The notes under the pieces: model-generated | Seen by the model: only the letters and a program-made list of their open reading frames with translations | Told to the model about the DNA's origin: nothing | Database searches by the model: none | DNA from: Solea solea | Taxonomy: Eukaryota > Chordata > Actinopteri > Pleuronectiformes > Soleidae | Reading direction: 5' to 3' | Length of the DNA: 64,000 nucleotides | Assembly: GCF_958295425.1 (NCBI RefSeq) | Contig: NC_081138.1 | Span: 28,680,402 to 28,744,401 of the forward strand | Position numbers and translations under genes: made by a program | Shown here: positions 34,651-55,939 of the stretch, piece after piece | Layout: each line of letters opens with the position of its first letter | Numbering within the stretch: position 1 is the first letter of the stretch

Positions 34651-34652
34651 TT
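34612..34652. repeat. (CT)n microsatellite
   Basis: About 40 bp of near-perfect ct repeats in the epha6-arl6 intergenic region. Confidence 0.9.
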
Positions 34653-34849
34653 ATTTGCACTGATTTGTTTGTGTATTTGCTTATTTATCAGTGTTACCTT
34701 GGAAAGAGCTTTATTTAACATGCAGATGGCGCACTTGAGTCAGCTCTGTGACTCCACTGAGGCACCAATGGCTCTGAAGGATGGGAAAAGTGAGGCCAGT
34801 TCAGATATATTTGTAAAAAAATTACATTTTTTAAGTTATACAGTTATAC

Positions 34850-34925
34850 AACTTTGTTTGTAAAGCACTTTAAAAAAAACAACCATAGTGGACTGTAGGC
34901 AAGTGCTGTACAGAATTAAAAAAAA
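34850..34925. repeat. short interspersed repeat fragment
   Basis: Contains gtttgtaaagcactttaaaa and aagtgctgtacagaattaaa, related to the fragment near 2117. It lies in the epha6-arl6 intergenic region. Confidence 0.4.
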
Positions 34926-35179
34926 ATTAAAGACATAAAGGTTCACATCAGGTTTACGTTCTTGCTTGATCAGTCTATTTTTTCCTCATTTATATTCTTA
35001 TTTTATTATTTTTTTCGATTCCTATTCCTATTTTATATATATATATATTTTCGTCTCCTTTTATTAATTATTCTTCTCCTTTTTGACATTTTTGCTGCTG
35101 CAACAAGTGAATCTCCCTGGTATGGTGTGTCTCATCAAAAACACTTAGGTCTACAAATGACCTCAGGAGGGCAGCAGTG

Positions 35180-35379
35180 AGTCCGTACTGCGTCTTATCT
35201 GCCATACACAGTAAAGGAAGAAGAGTCAGCTCTCTGGTCTCCCAGCAACAGGGTAAATAACTCGACGCTTTTGAGGTGAAGTGAATGAAACTCGGCTTCT
35301 ATCCCGGTTATTTGATGGACTAACGCCAGGGAATGCGACGTGAATCCCGAGAACAACATCCTGAGGCTAAAAATCACAG
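35180..35379 (+). other. arl6: arl6 probable 5' noncoding exon and promoter region (start uncertain)
   Basis: A good donor (cacag|gtaaag) at 35379/35380 lies about 1.2 kb upstream of the arl6 start-codon exon, in a stretch with more CpG than its surroundings. The next acceptor on the strand is the one before the arl6 ATG exon (36621-36622). I infer a noncoding first exon ending at 35379. Its 5' end is a guess, and I see no clear TATA box, which would fit a housekeeping-type ciliary gene promoter. Confidence 0.4.
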
Positions 35380-35827
35380 GTAAAGTCCGGCTCTGCGGTT
35401 AGCGACAGCCAAAGCTAACGTTAGCCAGCGCGTTAGCGCCAAATATAAAACACTTAAATTTGGATTTAAATAAATGTCTAGTGTCGTGTTTGTTACCTTC
35501 GTGTTTGAAATGCGTTTTAAACGTCCCTTTAATCGACCCAAGTCATGTCAAATACCATTCACTGTTACGTTAGCGAGTGCTAACTAGCAACATTCACAAC
35601 AGGAGATTAACTAAAATGTTAATTACGCGGTTAGCACGTTAGCTTAAGTCACACGCGTCTCTGATCTGTCTGTGTTCAGTCATTAAAAGCTGCGTGTTTA
35701 AGTCGCCTGGAGTCTTTGCTTCTTCCGAGGTTTTAGGACTGTAGGATACCATTAAATCACAACCAACTTTTGAAATAGTATTACTTTATAAGCACAAATA
35801 TTAATGATGTCAACAATGACAACATAC

Positions 35828-36020
35828 AGTAGGGGTGGGAATCACAGGGTACATCCGCGATACCAAGTAATATCGCGATGCAACGATTCTGTGATAATCA
35901 ATGTATTGCGAGACAATCATAAGCGATATACATGACAATATCTGTCCAACTGAAGAAAACAAAACGCTGTGAAAAGTTACAAGTGCGGTATTTAGAGTGA
36001 AATTGGCAGGGTCTGTTTAC
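35828..36020. repeat. dispersed repeat in arl6 intron 1
   Basis: aggggtgggaatcacagggt, taccaagtaatatcgcgatg and acaatcataagcgatataca look like a common fish interspersed repeat of the 'cgatat' type. The 32-bp minisatellite follows within about 30 bp. Confidence 0.45.
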
Positions 36021-36044
36021 TTTACAGCACCTTTATTAGTTCAT

Positions 36045-36312
36045 TATTGTATTGATATTTGTCCTAGCATATTGATTATTGTATTGATATTTGTCCTAGC
36101 GTATTGGTTATTGTATTGATATTTGTCCTAGCATATTGATTATTGTATTGATATTTGTCCTAGCGTATTGATTATTGTATTGATATTTGTCCTAGCATAT
36201 TGATTATTGTATTGATATTTGTCCGAGCATATTGATTATTGTATTGATATTTGTCCGAGCATATTGATTATTGTATTGATATTTGTCCTAGCGTATTGAT
36301 TATTGTATTGCA
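36045..36312. repeat. 32-bp minisatellite in arl6 intron 1
   Basis: Eight tandem copies of a 32-bp unit, attgatatttgtcctagc followed by (a/g)tattgattattgt. Variants alternate cctagc(at/gt) and ccgagcat. The copies differ by one or two bases, suggesting a recent expansion. Confidence 0.9.
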
Positions 36313-36656
36313 CGACGAAGATATATCCCTTACAAACAGTGTATGATTGAATTGTAATTATACATATGTAAATACATATTTGATATACATATGTATTACA
36401 TACGTATTTGCATGTCTCACTTTCTATAGATGTGTGTGTACACACACAGATAAAATGTTTCCGCTATTTCCTCACCCTAACCATCTCTACTAAACCCTAA
36501 ACCCTAATCTCTAAATTAAACGTGTCATCACAACTACACCAAATGTCATACATTTGAGTTGTAAGTGTGGATATTTTACACCTTAGAAATATGCCACGAT
36601 GTTCTGATGTTTTTGTTTTCAGATCACGCTGACAGCTGATGGTCGCTGGTTAGCCA

Positions 36657-39486
<2,830 letters not shown>

Positions 39487-39643
39487 AGAGCCGAGGAGCA
39501 GAGACACTACACACAAGTATCCACATCGGTGGAAGTCGTACGTAAGATGTGACCATAGTAAATGTTTTTAATCCGGTAATGAGATGGTTCTTAAATGTGG
39601 AGAGTGATGGAGAAATGAGCCCATAATGTGAATCTGTGGTAAC

Positions 39644-39649
39644 AATAAA
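39644..39649 (+). promoter_or_regulatory. arl6 candidate polyadenylation signal
   Basis: First AATAAA after the arl6 stop, about 160 bp downstream. It would give a short 3' UTR. Use is not proven. Confidence 0.4.
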
Positions 39650-39689
39650 AACAGCAAAAGAAAAAGCACTTACAGTACTTAAATACCTG

Positions 39690-40022
39690 GAAATAGGGGA
39701 AATTATTTTCTCAATTAATCGAGTAATCGTTTCGTCCATAAAATGTCAACAAATGTTGATCAGTGTTTCTCAAACCTAGAAAGGGTGATGTTCTCGAATG
39801 TCTTGTTTTGTCAAAAAAACAAAAACTATTCTGTTTTAATGATTTCTTTGTTACGTGGTGCAAAGAATCCAGAACATATTCACATTTAAGAAGCTGAAAA
39901 ATCAGAAAACTTGTTTTGATTCCTTAAAAACACACAAACCGATTCATCGATTGTCAAAATAGTTGACGATTAATTTAGTAATAGATTAATAATCGATTAA
40001 TCGAGTCATTGTTTCAGCCTTA
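39690..40022. repeat. dispersed repeat with ATCGATTAATCGA ends
   Basis: Left part ctcaattaatcgagtaatcg and right part ataatcgattaatcgagtca frame about 330 bp of a degenerate, A+T-rich, probably nonautonomous element. I recognise the end motif as widespread in teleosts, but its class is not clear to me. Confidence 0.5.
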
Positions 40023-43000
40023 GTCCTGATACAGAAAGTTAGGGAGCTGCCTAGTGGCCTGCGAAGGTACTGCAGGTGAGCAGGAAAAAGGTCATTAGTT
40101 TTGAAATTAAGTTTTAAATAATCATAAAATATTCCCAGTCAAATTTAACTTCTCAGAAGCAATAAAACGAAGGCATGGGATTTAAAATACGCGCTGTCCC
40201 TTTGTTTATCTATAACACATGTCAACACATTTGTTCTTCTTGTAAATCTATGATTTAACACTTAATTATGTGCTGGTCAGCCTTGATGGCGTCTGTAAAA
40301 AGAAAGAATAGACATAATAACATGTGTTATTAAATATTTTGTCGTGTAGAATTTAAAGTACAGTCTCCTAAATTATCAATTTTCTGTATATTTCAATTTC
40401 CATCGTCTCCACTGGCTTCTACATGACTCGGTGAAGTCATTCATCATTTATTTAAATCTTCAGCAGAGGCAAATGTTCCTCCTTGTCGTTCCATCTCACT
40501 GTCACATTAAAAACAAACGTTACTATGGTTTATTTTTGACTTGCAGCTAAATGTAAACGCAGCTCTGTTGAATAATACTCCTTTTAAATAGCTGTGAAAA
40601 CATATTTTGTATATTGGAGATTATATTATATAATTGTAGGCCAGTTGTAGACGGCTTTTTGTACCTGGTAGATTCTGTTGTACATACTGTACTTGTGGCA
40701 AAGTGAATAGAAACAATGAATTTATTAACTGTTGACTTCTGGCAAACGAGTTAGGTCGACTGTGGAGTTTGTTTCAAAGTCAAAATGTGGTTATTGATAG
40801 AGGAATAATACGCACATTGTCGAAAAGGGAGGTATAGCTCATGTATTTACTCCTTTAGTAAGTTTTGCTCTTAAATAATTGATGCTAAAAACATTTTTTG
40901 GCCACGACTCTGTATACGCTTGGTTTCTGGCACTTCTAAAGTTTTCTGTGGCAAAGGATTAAATGCCCGGGCTCGACCTCCTTCATTTTCACCTAGATTT
41001 TATATTTGCCTTATATTAAGTCATTGTTAAAGCGTTCCCATGGTAAATTATAACAGGCTGAAGCTTCCATAGAGTTCATAATGCAAGCGTGTGTTCGTCC
41101 CACCCTAACATCTTGCATTAAAAGTGAACAGATCACAGTATACTGTATGTGCTGCTTCTTTATTGTGGTACTCTGTCACCTCCATTAAGCTTCACAGCAA
41201 ATAATCCCCTGTTTTTGACAAATAACTGAAAACATGTGGTCATGAGGGGACTTGTTTAGAGGTTTTGACGAGTGTGGGCTTCTCAATGTTTTTTATCTTA
41301 TATTTTCTAATAGATTTCCCTATTTTTCTCATATTTTTTTAACTGGATAAAAACAAATCACAGAAACTTTCTTCATGAATTATGATCCATCTCTCCAGTC
41401 TGCATTTTGCTTATTGTAAATAACAACAAATCTTTTTATCAAGTTTCTGAAAACAAAATCAACCAATGCTCAGACTGCGATGGACTGATTCAGATTTTTT
41501 TTTTTTAGAAAAGTACAAACTATTAAACCCTAATCTTGGTGATAATTCTGTTACTTGTTAATCTTATTTTAACTGTCACAAATAGCAGGTGCTGTGACGT
41601 GAATGTAGACATGAATATCAGACTCTTACAGGCTTTCCTGTTTACTTTCAGAGGCTCTAAAACAAACTGTCAAATGTAAACGGAATTCCCTTTAATTTTG
41701 TGAATTTATTCTATATTTCCAGGAAAGACTATTTCCTGGAAATTAAATTATTTAATTTTCAACAGATTTACCAACCAAGTCAAGTCAAAAACTAAACATT
41801 TCCAATGTCGGTTGTTCTGAAAATTCACCTTTTGTTTTATCTGTCTGTTAAATATATTAATTGTACATCATGTAAACTTTCTGTAGCAGAGCGAATCAGA
41901 CACTGTCTTTTTTTGTCACTACCACTGGGGGACACCCAAGTCCTAAATATTCAAATCCTGGCTTTAAACGCTTCATGTTGATTTCACCTTGATCCAAACA
42001 TTCAGGTAAGCAGAAGAAAAAGATTCAGAAAATATTATTATTATTAACTCCAGTTATCTTTCTTCACAGTCTTTAAAATTTAAATTGAAGAATCTTCGGA
42101 GCACAAGTTTCAATGTAGCCTCATAGCGAAAGTACAGATTGTCCCTTTTAAAATGTTGTAATGTGTTAATTTTCATAGACTTTTGTGTGAAATCTGTGGA
42201 CAACCACAATTCAAACCCCTTACCAGTTCCTCAGAGATGACCCTCTGCCTCATTAGGACCAGGTTTAGGTCTCCATGAGGACTACTGGTCCTAACAAGGT
42301 CAGTGTTTATGACAGAAAAGCTCCTAAAGAGGTAACACACACACACACACACACATCTTGAGCGGTGCCAACAACAGCTGCTCATTAAACCTCGAGTCCT
42401 TTGGCACTGCAGGATTTATTCAGTTAAGCGTAAACACATATTTTAGCTGTTACGCAGCGAAGAACACTTCATTTTGAAAACTGTTGTTTACAAACTACGT
42501 TTGATGTGATGACACAATAAACTGTCAGTGTGCGTGTGTATAGCAAAGGTTAAGCCACGTATTTGCACGTAAAGAGAGAGAAAGAACAGTGTTTGTCTTC
42601 TGAAGGTGTTCACGGTGCCAGAGACACCTGAACGTCACCGCTTTTGGCAGCAGTTTATCACACAAACTCAAACCCATCCAATCCAATACAGCTTCCTTTA
42701 TACCACACCTTTTTTACTTAAATAAAAGGGAATATGATGAAATAATTAAAAGGAAAAGCAAAAAAGAGATAACAAATAAAACAATAGAAAAACAAAGACA
42801 CAATGAACTACAAACAGACCACTCTTTCCAAATTAAAAATTACGCTTCATTTGACCAAGTTGAGGGGAAAAATGGGTGAAACAGCCCAGCCTCTGTCTAT
42901 ATTTGTCCTTTTAAATGAATTTGAGGAAGGTTTTTACAGCCATATGAAAACAATAGAATGTGTAGGCTCCAGTTTAACCCTAAAATATCCATTTTATGAC

Positions 43001-44189
43001 ATTAATGAACCATTAAAGTACAGTTTAACTTCATTGTGTGACTCGTTTTAAACTTTACAGGGCAAAAAATAGTCAAAATTGTGACAGTATCTTGTGTATT
43101 TTAAAGATAAAACATCAGAAATAAATATAAATTCTGCACAGAGAATAAAGCAACAGATACAGAAAAGATGTTAAAAAAAAGCAATGATCAGTCATTTCCT
43201 CTCTTTGTTAAACCACCAAAGATAAACACGTTGGCCTTTCTGCGTCATGCTGAAACCATTGTTACCAAAAGGGGGCGCGCTTTTTTAAATCATTCTTTCC
43301 TCATGTGTGACTGACTGCCTCAGCCTTATGGGAAGAATAACTTCCATATGTTTTTCCCCATTTTTTTTCTTTAAGTGGCACTGTATCATTAAATCCGTGC
43401 ACTGCTCTTCAGGACTCACCCTAATTGGGAGCCTGTCAGTTTTGACAAGTGCAGCCTGCAGATTAAAGGTGTTCACGCTGCACAGACCATTAAGTGGACA
43501 CAGTCCGCTGATACAGTATATATATGTACACGGGCACATCCTGGAGGGAAAGTGGTGGCTACAGGAAACTTCAATGATGCATAATTACTCTGAGATGAGG
43601 AGCATGTTAAGCCTGAGAATTCAGAATTTAGGCCTTTTACAGAAGCATTTTCTAGGAAAAGAATGCTTATGAATGCTACTAAAATTGAAGTTTATCTGCT
43701 ATAAGATACTCTTAAAGAAAACCTATACAGCTAATTATGTATTTGAACGGGTTGAATTGTATTTTAATTAACGCCTTGGATCACAGTTTTCTCCTGCGCA
43801 AAGCAAGGGGATATTTCTGACGCGTAAAAGTCAGATTGGAGCAAAAGTGTGGAGCAGAGTTAATTGCTGTGTGCAATGTCTAAAATGGCAAAATGCCGAC
43901 GACAGGAAAGCGGGAGAAAGTGACAGCGGATAAAAGGCCACATGGAGTGTAGCTGCGTAATTACAGGCAGCTTTTACGCACCGGGTTTGAGACAGCAGGA
44001 GCCACAGTTCAACTGGCGGAATATTGATTATTTGATGGTAGAGGGAGGAAAAAATGCATTAAAATTCATGTCCGGCAATTCCATGATTCAGTCTTAAAAA
44101 AAAAAAAGAAAAAGCAACCCCCATCCATCCCAGTTATTGAGTGAAGGAATCTCTCCCACCCTCCTCCAGTTGGATCATCGTGCGCGCTC
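40023..44189. other. arl6-slc5a7 intergenic region
   Basis: No exon found. Mostly A+T-rich. From about 43780 to 44180, just upstream of the candidate slc5a7 promoter, the sequence is less repetitive and could hold regulatory elements, but I cannot point to specific sites. Confidence 0.5.
42235..42356. repeat. ggtcctaacaaggtcagtg repeat and (CA)n
   Basis: tactggtcctaacaaggtca and gtgtttatgacagaaaagct are typical of a fish interspersed sequence often next to (CA)n, here at 42332-42354. Confidence 0.5.
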
Positions 44190-44282
44190 TGACGTGATTC
44201 CATGCGAGGTCCTCATTATTGGAGTCGTTCGGTTTCTCTGACGTGTGTTTCATTCCCGTGACGGCACCTGCGTCCTTATAAG
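44190..44282 (+). promoter_or_regulatory. slc5a7: slc5a7 candidate core promoter with CRE-like sites and TATA-like box
   Basis: Just upstream of the probable noncoding first exon there are two CRE-like half-site motifs, TGACGTGA at 44190-44197 and TGACGTG at 44239-44245, and a TATA-like ttataa at 44277-44282. A transcription start near 44305 would fit. The motifs are short and the assignment is inferential. Confidence 0.4.
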
Positions 44283-44304
44283 CCGCGGTAAGTCACCCGG
44301 GAGA

Positions 44305-44436
44305 CCAGCTTTTCATTGGACTGGCCCTCAGTGTCCACACGCACAAGAGAAAACACTGCACCCGACCTGGCTCTGCCTTGCTCGTCCTTTCCATCCGCAT
44401 CAGGTGCACCAGCACATGACTGTAGAAATACTTGAG
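44305..44436 (+). other. slc5a7: slc5a7 probable 5' noncoding exon 1 (start approximate)
   Basis: A strong donor (cttgag|gtaagt) at 44436/44437 sits about 130 bp below a TATA-like box and upstream of the ATG exon. CHT1 genes in other vertebrates have noncoding leader sequence. Its only ATG (44416) would open an upstream ORF that continues in frame across the splice. Confidence 0.5.
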
Positions 44437-44787
44437 GTAAGTTTTTCTTTTCTTTTTAATAATTTATTTCCGAAGGAGCTCGTATCCTGTGCGTAACTTG
44501 GATGTTACGCGCGTTTGTTTGGATAAAGTGAATACATGGAGGGACTTCAAAGGACAATTGTGATTATTTTTTTAACCTTTTGGGCGATTTCTATTTACAT
44601 TATCAAGTGCATGTGTCATTTTGCGCAAAAGAAGAGAGAAAACAACAAAATGCACTTTCACAACTGATCTGTGCTGAGTTAAAAGTCACATTAGTGACAT
44701 TTTACACCTTCTTAAAATTGTTCGTGTCCAATCACAGAAAACAAAATTAAATGTGTTCTTATCTAATTCATCCTTGTCCTCCCGTGC

Positions 44788-44811
44788 GCACGCACGCACG
44801 CACGCACGCAG
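44788..44811 (+). repeat. (CGCA)n tract forming the slc5a7 splice acceptor
   Basis: About six gcac/cgca units run directly into the acceptor AG (44810-44811) before the slc5a7 start-codon exon. The usual pyrimidine tract is displaced upstream to about 44771-44783 (tccttgtcctccc). Confidence 0.75.
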
Positions 44812-44817
44812 GTCTCC

Positions 44818-44838
44818 ATGCCTTCCCGCTCCATATAA
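44818..44838 (+). promoter_or_regulatory. upstream ORF in slc5a7 leader
   Basis: ATG at 44818 opens MPSRSI and stops at 44836-44838, 18 bases before the main ATG. If the upstream exon ending at 44436 is spliced here, an earlier ATG at 44416 reads in frame through this one, giving a 15-codon upstream ORF (MTVEILEVSMPSRSI). Confidence 0.55.
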
Positions 44839-44856
44839 CGGAGGACCGGTGCGACG

Positions 44857-50846
<5,990 letters not shown>

Positions 50847-51114
50847 CAAACTCGGGGGAGGAAAAAAAACTGAACATGTGACCGAACTGCCAGAACGTTG
50901 GTTACATTGTTGGATACCTTTGGACTATGGAGAGCCAAACCCCGCTCGTAGAGACTGGATATCAGCCCAATGTCAGGATATAGATAAATAGTGTAGCAGC
51001 TTGCTGATTGTCCAGCCATAAAGCTGTCTTTTTTTGTCACATACACCATCTCACACACTCACTTCCTTCCTTGAAGCGGTTTGTAGATAAAGGAACTGTT
51101 CAAAAGACTCTTAA

Positions 51115-51550
51115 TTAGGGCCCGAGCCACGAATGGCAGGGGCCGTAACGGCTGACCCTACTGTTGTCCTCCAGATGATGTGGTTTTGCGGTGGTTTTTG
51201 AGGGGGTTAACGTGCATAGAAACTCTTGAAACTTGAAAATGCAATATCGGCATAGTTCCTGGACCCATGTGTTGCTCAAGGGCTCTATAGCGCCCCCCTA
51301 AGGTGAGAACAGAGTCAAAATTGAGTTCCCTCGAATTTCCCGAAACTTGGTGGGAAGATGTTTTCGACCAAGACGAACAAAAAAGTCGACTGTAACCATG
51401 GCCTCAACTCAACAGGAAGTAGGCCATTTTGAATTTTGGCATCCATTTTAACGATTTGCACTATTGATTTGCATATTGAGTGAGGCAAATAGTGAGGTCA
51501 GGGAACTGCTGCACTCCCCGACTTGCATAGGGATGCGCAAATCCTTTTCA
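51115..51550. repeat. dispersed repeat with TAGGGCCCGAG start, copy 2
   Basis: Begins attagggcccgagccacgaa and contains ggcctcaactcaacaggaag and gtcagggaactgctgcactc as in copy 1 (7590-7822). It lies downstream of slc5a7, probably within its 3' UTR. Confidence 0.65.
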
Positions 51551-51830
51551 AACTGAGGTGAAACTGCAAACTGCAAACTGGTGGTATACAGTATCAAAAA
51601 CGGATGATTAACTGACAGCACAACCAGAGTTTGTGTTGTTTGTGCCAATCAGTTAACAGCAATAACCTATACACACATGTACAACAATTATTGTAAATGT
51701 CTGACTGTGAGAGTGTAAGTAAAAACAGAAATTATTAAAAAAAAGAAATGTTTATTTTAGAGCTTTAATGTGCCATATCGAGGACATCCATTCAGCGCGT
51801 GACAGAGATGTACAAATTCATTAAAAGTGA

Positions 51831-52440
51831 AATAAAAAGCCAATGGACAGGTCTCTCATGTTCCCGTCGAACACGTTAAAACTGTGACTCGAGAAAAGGA
51901 ACGATCCATTCATCACGTCCCGAGTAGAAAATATACAAGCAGTCTATAGTGAAGCATTAGCCGTTAGTGTTCGCTTTAATGTCGAGTTTTTAGAAAGTCA
52001 TTCGTGTAAATTAATAGTGTTTGAAAATTATCTTTTTATTCAGTTGCCTTAAAACCTTCAAGTTCAAGAAAAAAAAGAAGCCACAGCTCGGGAACCAGAC
52101 GCCGCTCCAACCGCAGTGATTGATGACTTGAATACGAATGTAACCTCAAGAAAAGATCCAATTATATCACGTAGTAGTGCGTCGTTGACTTGATGTTTGT
52201 GTACGTTTTTTGTTGCTGTTTGTTATGTGATTTGCAAAGTCAAACACGGCGGGTTCTGATTTACACGTTTATTTATCGGTGGTGTACAGGTTATCTTCTC
52301 TGTGCTGTGTATATTTGTATACATATGATGGAAAAAGAAGAAAAGAACATATATATATATATAGATAGATAGATAGATATAAATGACGCTGGTATAAATG
52401 TTTATTTATTTTTGGTGTCACAAAAAGATGAAACAATAAA
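51831..52440 (+). promoter_or_regulatory. slc5a7 candidate polyadenylation signals
   Basis: AATAAA hexamers at 51831-51836 and 52435-52440 lie about 1.0 and 1.6 kb after the slc5a7 stop. A dispersed repeat (51115-51550) would lie inside the 3' UTR if either is used. Confidence 0.4.
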
Positions 52441-55400
52441 AAAAAGAAAGAAAACAATGTAAGGGAAATATATAAACTCTACTTTTGTAAAAAAAGAAAA
52501 TGAAATTTGTGTTTCCACATCTGTTGTTCGCTGACTTTACTTTAAGAATATGGGGTTTCAATCATTTAAAATTGCCATTTTTTAGATTTTTGCCTGCTTC
52601 TTTCTTGCTGAAAAATGATCCTCCCACTAAAAGGTTCCTCTTGTTTGTCGTTTTGTTCAATTGTAAATTTAGAGGCTTGAAGATTTAAATTTTGGCTCGT
52701 AAGAAGAGCAAAAAAAAGGGAAAACATGTGACTAAGAAACAGAGAATGTGAATCTTTTCCATTGTTTTCCCTGCTTTTCTTTGGAACTGACGACATAGTT
52801 CATATTTTTGCCGTTTCTTTTCTCCAACCCACCTTTTTAAAACCGTAATGACCAAGTTTAAAGAGAAAACATCAGTCTGCTTTGCCTTACACTGAATGTG
52901 CAGGACTTTCTGTCTTCTTGTCTTCTTGTTTTCTTGTCTTGTCGTTCGGGGGCCTGCTTTTGGCGATGGGGACGGAAAGACGGACAAACGAGAACGTGTC
53001 TGAAAACGTGACTGACATCACAATGGCTTGGCTTGCGTCTTTGTCCCCCCGTCCATGGCCCGCAGTGAAAGACGGCATCTTAAAATAGCTCTTCCCTCCC
53101 TGGTTATTTACATTACCTTAAGTGCTTTACTCTCTCTCTTCTCTCTTGGTTGGGGTGTGGGGGGAGGAGCCACCACAGATTGGGTGGGGTTACTGGCATT
53201 GGTCGCGCAGAGAAGACGGACTGTGTCGTGGGGGGTGTAGCCATTACAATCCACCAACCCTGATGCTCGAGAGTGACGCAGATGCCCCACCCTTCCACCA
53301 TCGTCTACGTCCTTTTCGTCGTCCTTGAAAACTACGACCAACACCATAAAACAGAGGAGAGGGTGGAGGAAGAGTCTCCTCCTCCTGCCATTCATAGAAA
53401 GTACCTCAGAGAGCACTCATGATAATTAACAATTACGAAGAAAAAGTCAATCCATTTATTTATGGCTTCACTGATGACGGAGAGATTGTTGGGGGATGGG
53501 ACGGTTTTGTGGGGGTTTTTTTTGCCAGCATTACGCTCCGCTAGAGAGGATTTGGACGCAAACCAAAAGCACATTCGTTTACTCATGTCCAGTTGGTATA
53601 TTTAGAACGTCCTATGACGTCTTTTATCGCTGGGAATTTGAAAAAACTGAATCTTTAAAATTGATGTTTGAAATTCAACAGTAGATTTAGGATTAAGTGC
53701 CAGCAACGACTGAGATTTATGCCCCCAACCTGCGTTCTTACTCTTCATCAATGGAGAAATGTTCTTTTTCTTCTTTTTTTACCGTATATAATCAGATTAC
53801 AAACACAGACAGACAGACAGAAAATGTGAAATGTCTCTCCTCATTTATCTGCTACAAACTGTCTTTTTCCTTTAACAGATAACAGAGAATTCTGGGAAAC
53901 AAATATACTATAGAGCACTCTAGAGCCTAGACGTGGACATGCAGATGAGACACAGAGGACAGATGCTGCGTTCAGATAACACGTCTGTCCAGACTGGAAG
54001 AGGCACTTTAATTATTTATATTATAAATCCACATTTTCTCTGAATAAGCTATTTTTATGCCTTTTTAAATAACTGAGCTGAAAGCAATAGAGTTAATGTA
54101 TTAATTAATATAATATAAGGAAATACACTGCAACAACAGCACAAAGCACAGGCAGAGAGAAGAAAACAGACGCAATATTTTTTACTTTCTGCCAAGAAAA
54201 CGTCCCATTTAGACTTTTTTCAAGGGAAAAAAATGGTGTCTAACGTAAATAATTTAAAAGGAGGCAAATATATGTCCTTTTTCATGATCAGAGTTTTGGC
54301 GAGAATCTAAAACTAAAACATTTTGTGAGTCATTGGATGTGCCAAATGTTAGCCCACATATTTTAGACTCTTTATTTTGTAATACACTGGCCATAAAATG
54401 GCTTTTTATGTCAAAACCCTTTTAAAATTTCTCACTTACACAAACAAACATGGCTATTAATTATCTTCCCACACGTGAAACAGTTCATTTTTGCCACAAT
54501 TTAACACCAAAAGCACCAAAAACATTCTGGAATAATGTTAAATTTAACAGTTTTGATATTAACACTAAAATTAAATTTTTAGTTCACTTCATTTTAAAAC
54601 TATTTCATAGAATATTTAAACATTTTAGAGTTACTTAATACATAAAAAGTTACATTTAACATTGAATTCCTCCCAATCTCATTTGTTTTTAAGTTAAAAT
54701 TTATTTTAAGAAGAGACAATTCTTTCCTTTTTTCTTCTTTAAAAAAACAATGTGAGACATACGTATGTGAGACACATTTTGGAGAGAAAAACAACATTTT
54801 TTTTTCTACAGTGTGACCACAAAGAATATCACTGAACCCATGGCACGATTATGTCCTTGTGCAGTAATGTCGGCTGTAATTTAATAACAAGGTGAGGGAT
54901 GAAGACGTAGAGAAGGAAAGGAGTCGGTCAGATTTGGGAAGGAAACATGTGAAATTAGACTTTTTTGTGTGTGTGTTATTTCAGTGGCAACGCTGAGGGG
55001 GAAATTCCAGTGACAAAAACACAGAGCACTGAATCCCGAGGTCGTGGACACACGGCATCATGATAACGTCATGTCTTATTATGTCCCGCACCTTAATCGC
55101 TCCATCTCCTCCATTAGTCTCTCTCAAAGCAGCTGAGGAACATCTTTTAGCAGAATGAATGAATGAATGAATATAGCAGCTGCTCTAATCCAATCAGCCA
55201 CAAGAACCTAATTACGGAACCCAGCTTTGTTCCACTGGGGGCCGGCAGCAGGTAGACTGCAGTCTGCAGGGCTCATCGCAGGAATGAAAGAAAAAACCCG
55301 CTTCAGGGATGTAGGAATTACAGCTGCAGAGTCAGAGCCTCAGAGACTAGATTTGGGAAAGAAGCAGGAGCAGCGGTCAGTGATCAATAAGAATCTAATT

Positions 55401-55832
55401 TCTCTGATTGGATGTCCTTCATGTATGTGGGGTGCAGAGACTGAGAATGACACAAAGCTCCATCACAATGTTTATGTTTTATTATGCTATTGTTTTTTTT
55501 TCGGTACAAACATCTCCACACAAAACGGCACCACGGTTGTTTATCCTGGGGGTGTGTGTGTGTTTATAGGTCACATATTCAGGCTTTAACAAATTCGTTT
55601 TTTCCTGTCTCCTTACGTTCATAAAAACGAGCCAAGTGAACTTTGAACTGTGACGTATTTCCCAAATTTCACAAATTCAATCCGATTTTAAACATTTTGA
55701 GTACATTTTTCCCATCAGATTGCTTATAACAAAAGCTCTGTGTTCTAAGGGTTAATATTGTTTCCATTCTTGTTCATGATGTTCATAAAAATGTATTCAG
55801 TTAGGGGCAGTTTATTTATTGGGAGGAATTAA

Positions 55833-55939
<107 letters not shown>

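Larger units (their letters stand above)
33291..35179. other. epha6 3' UTR and intergenic region to arl6
   Basis: The first part is epha6 3' UTR with a short (TG)n at about 33341-33358. After the last AATAAA at 33930 the sequence is A+T-rich with a (CT)n tract and repeat fragments. No gene seen. Confidence 0.6.
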
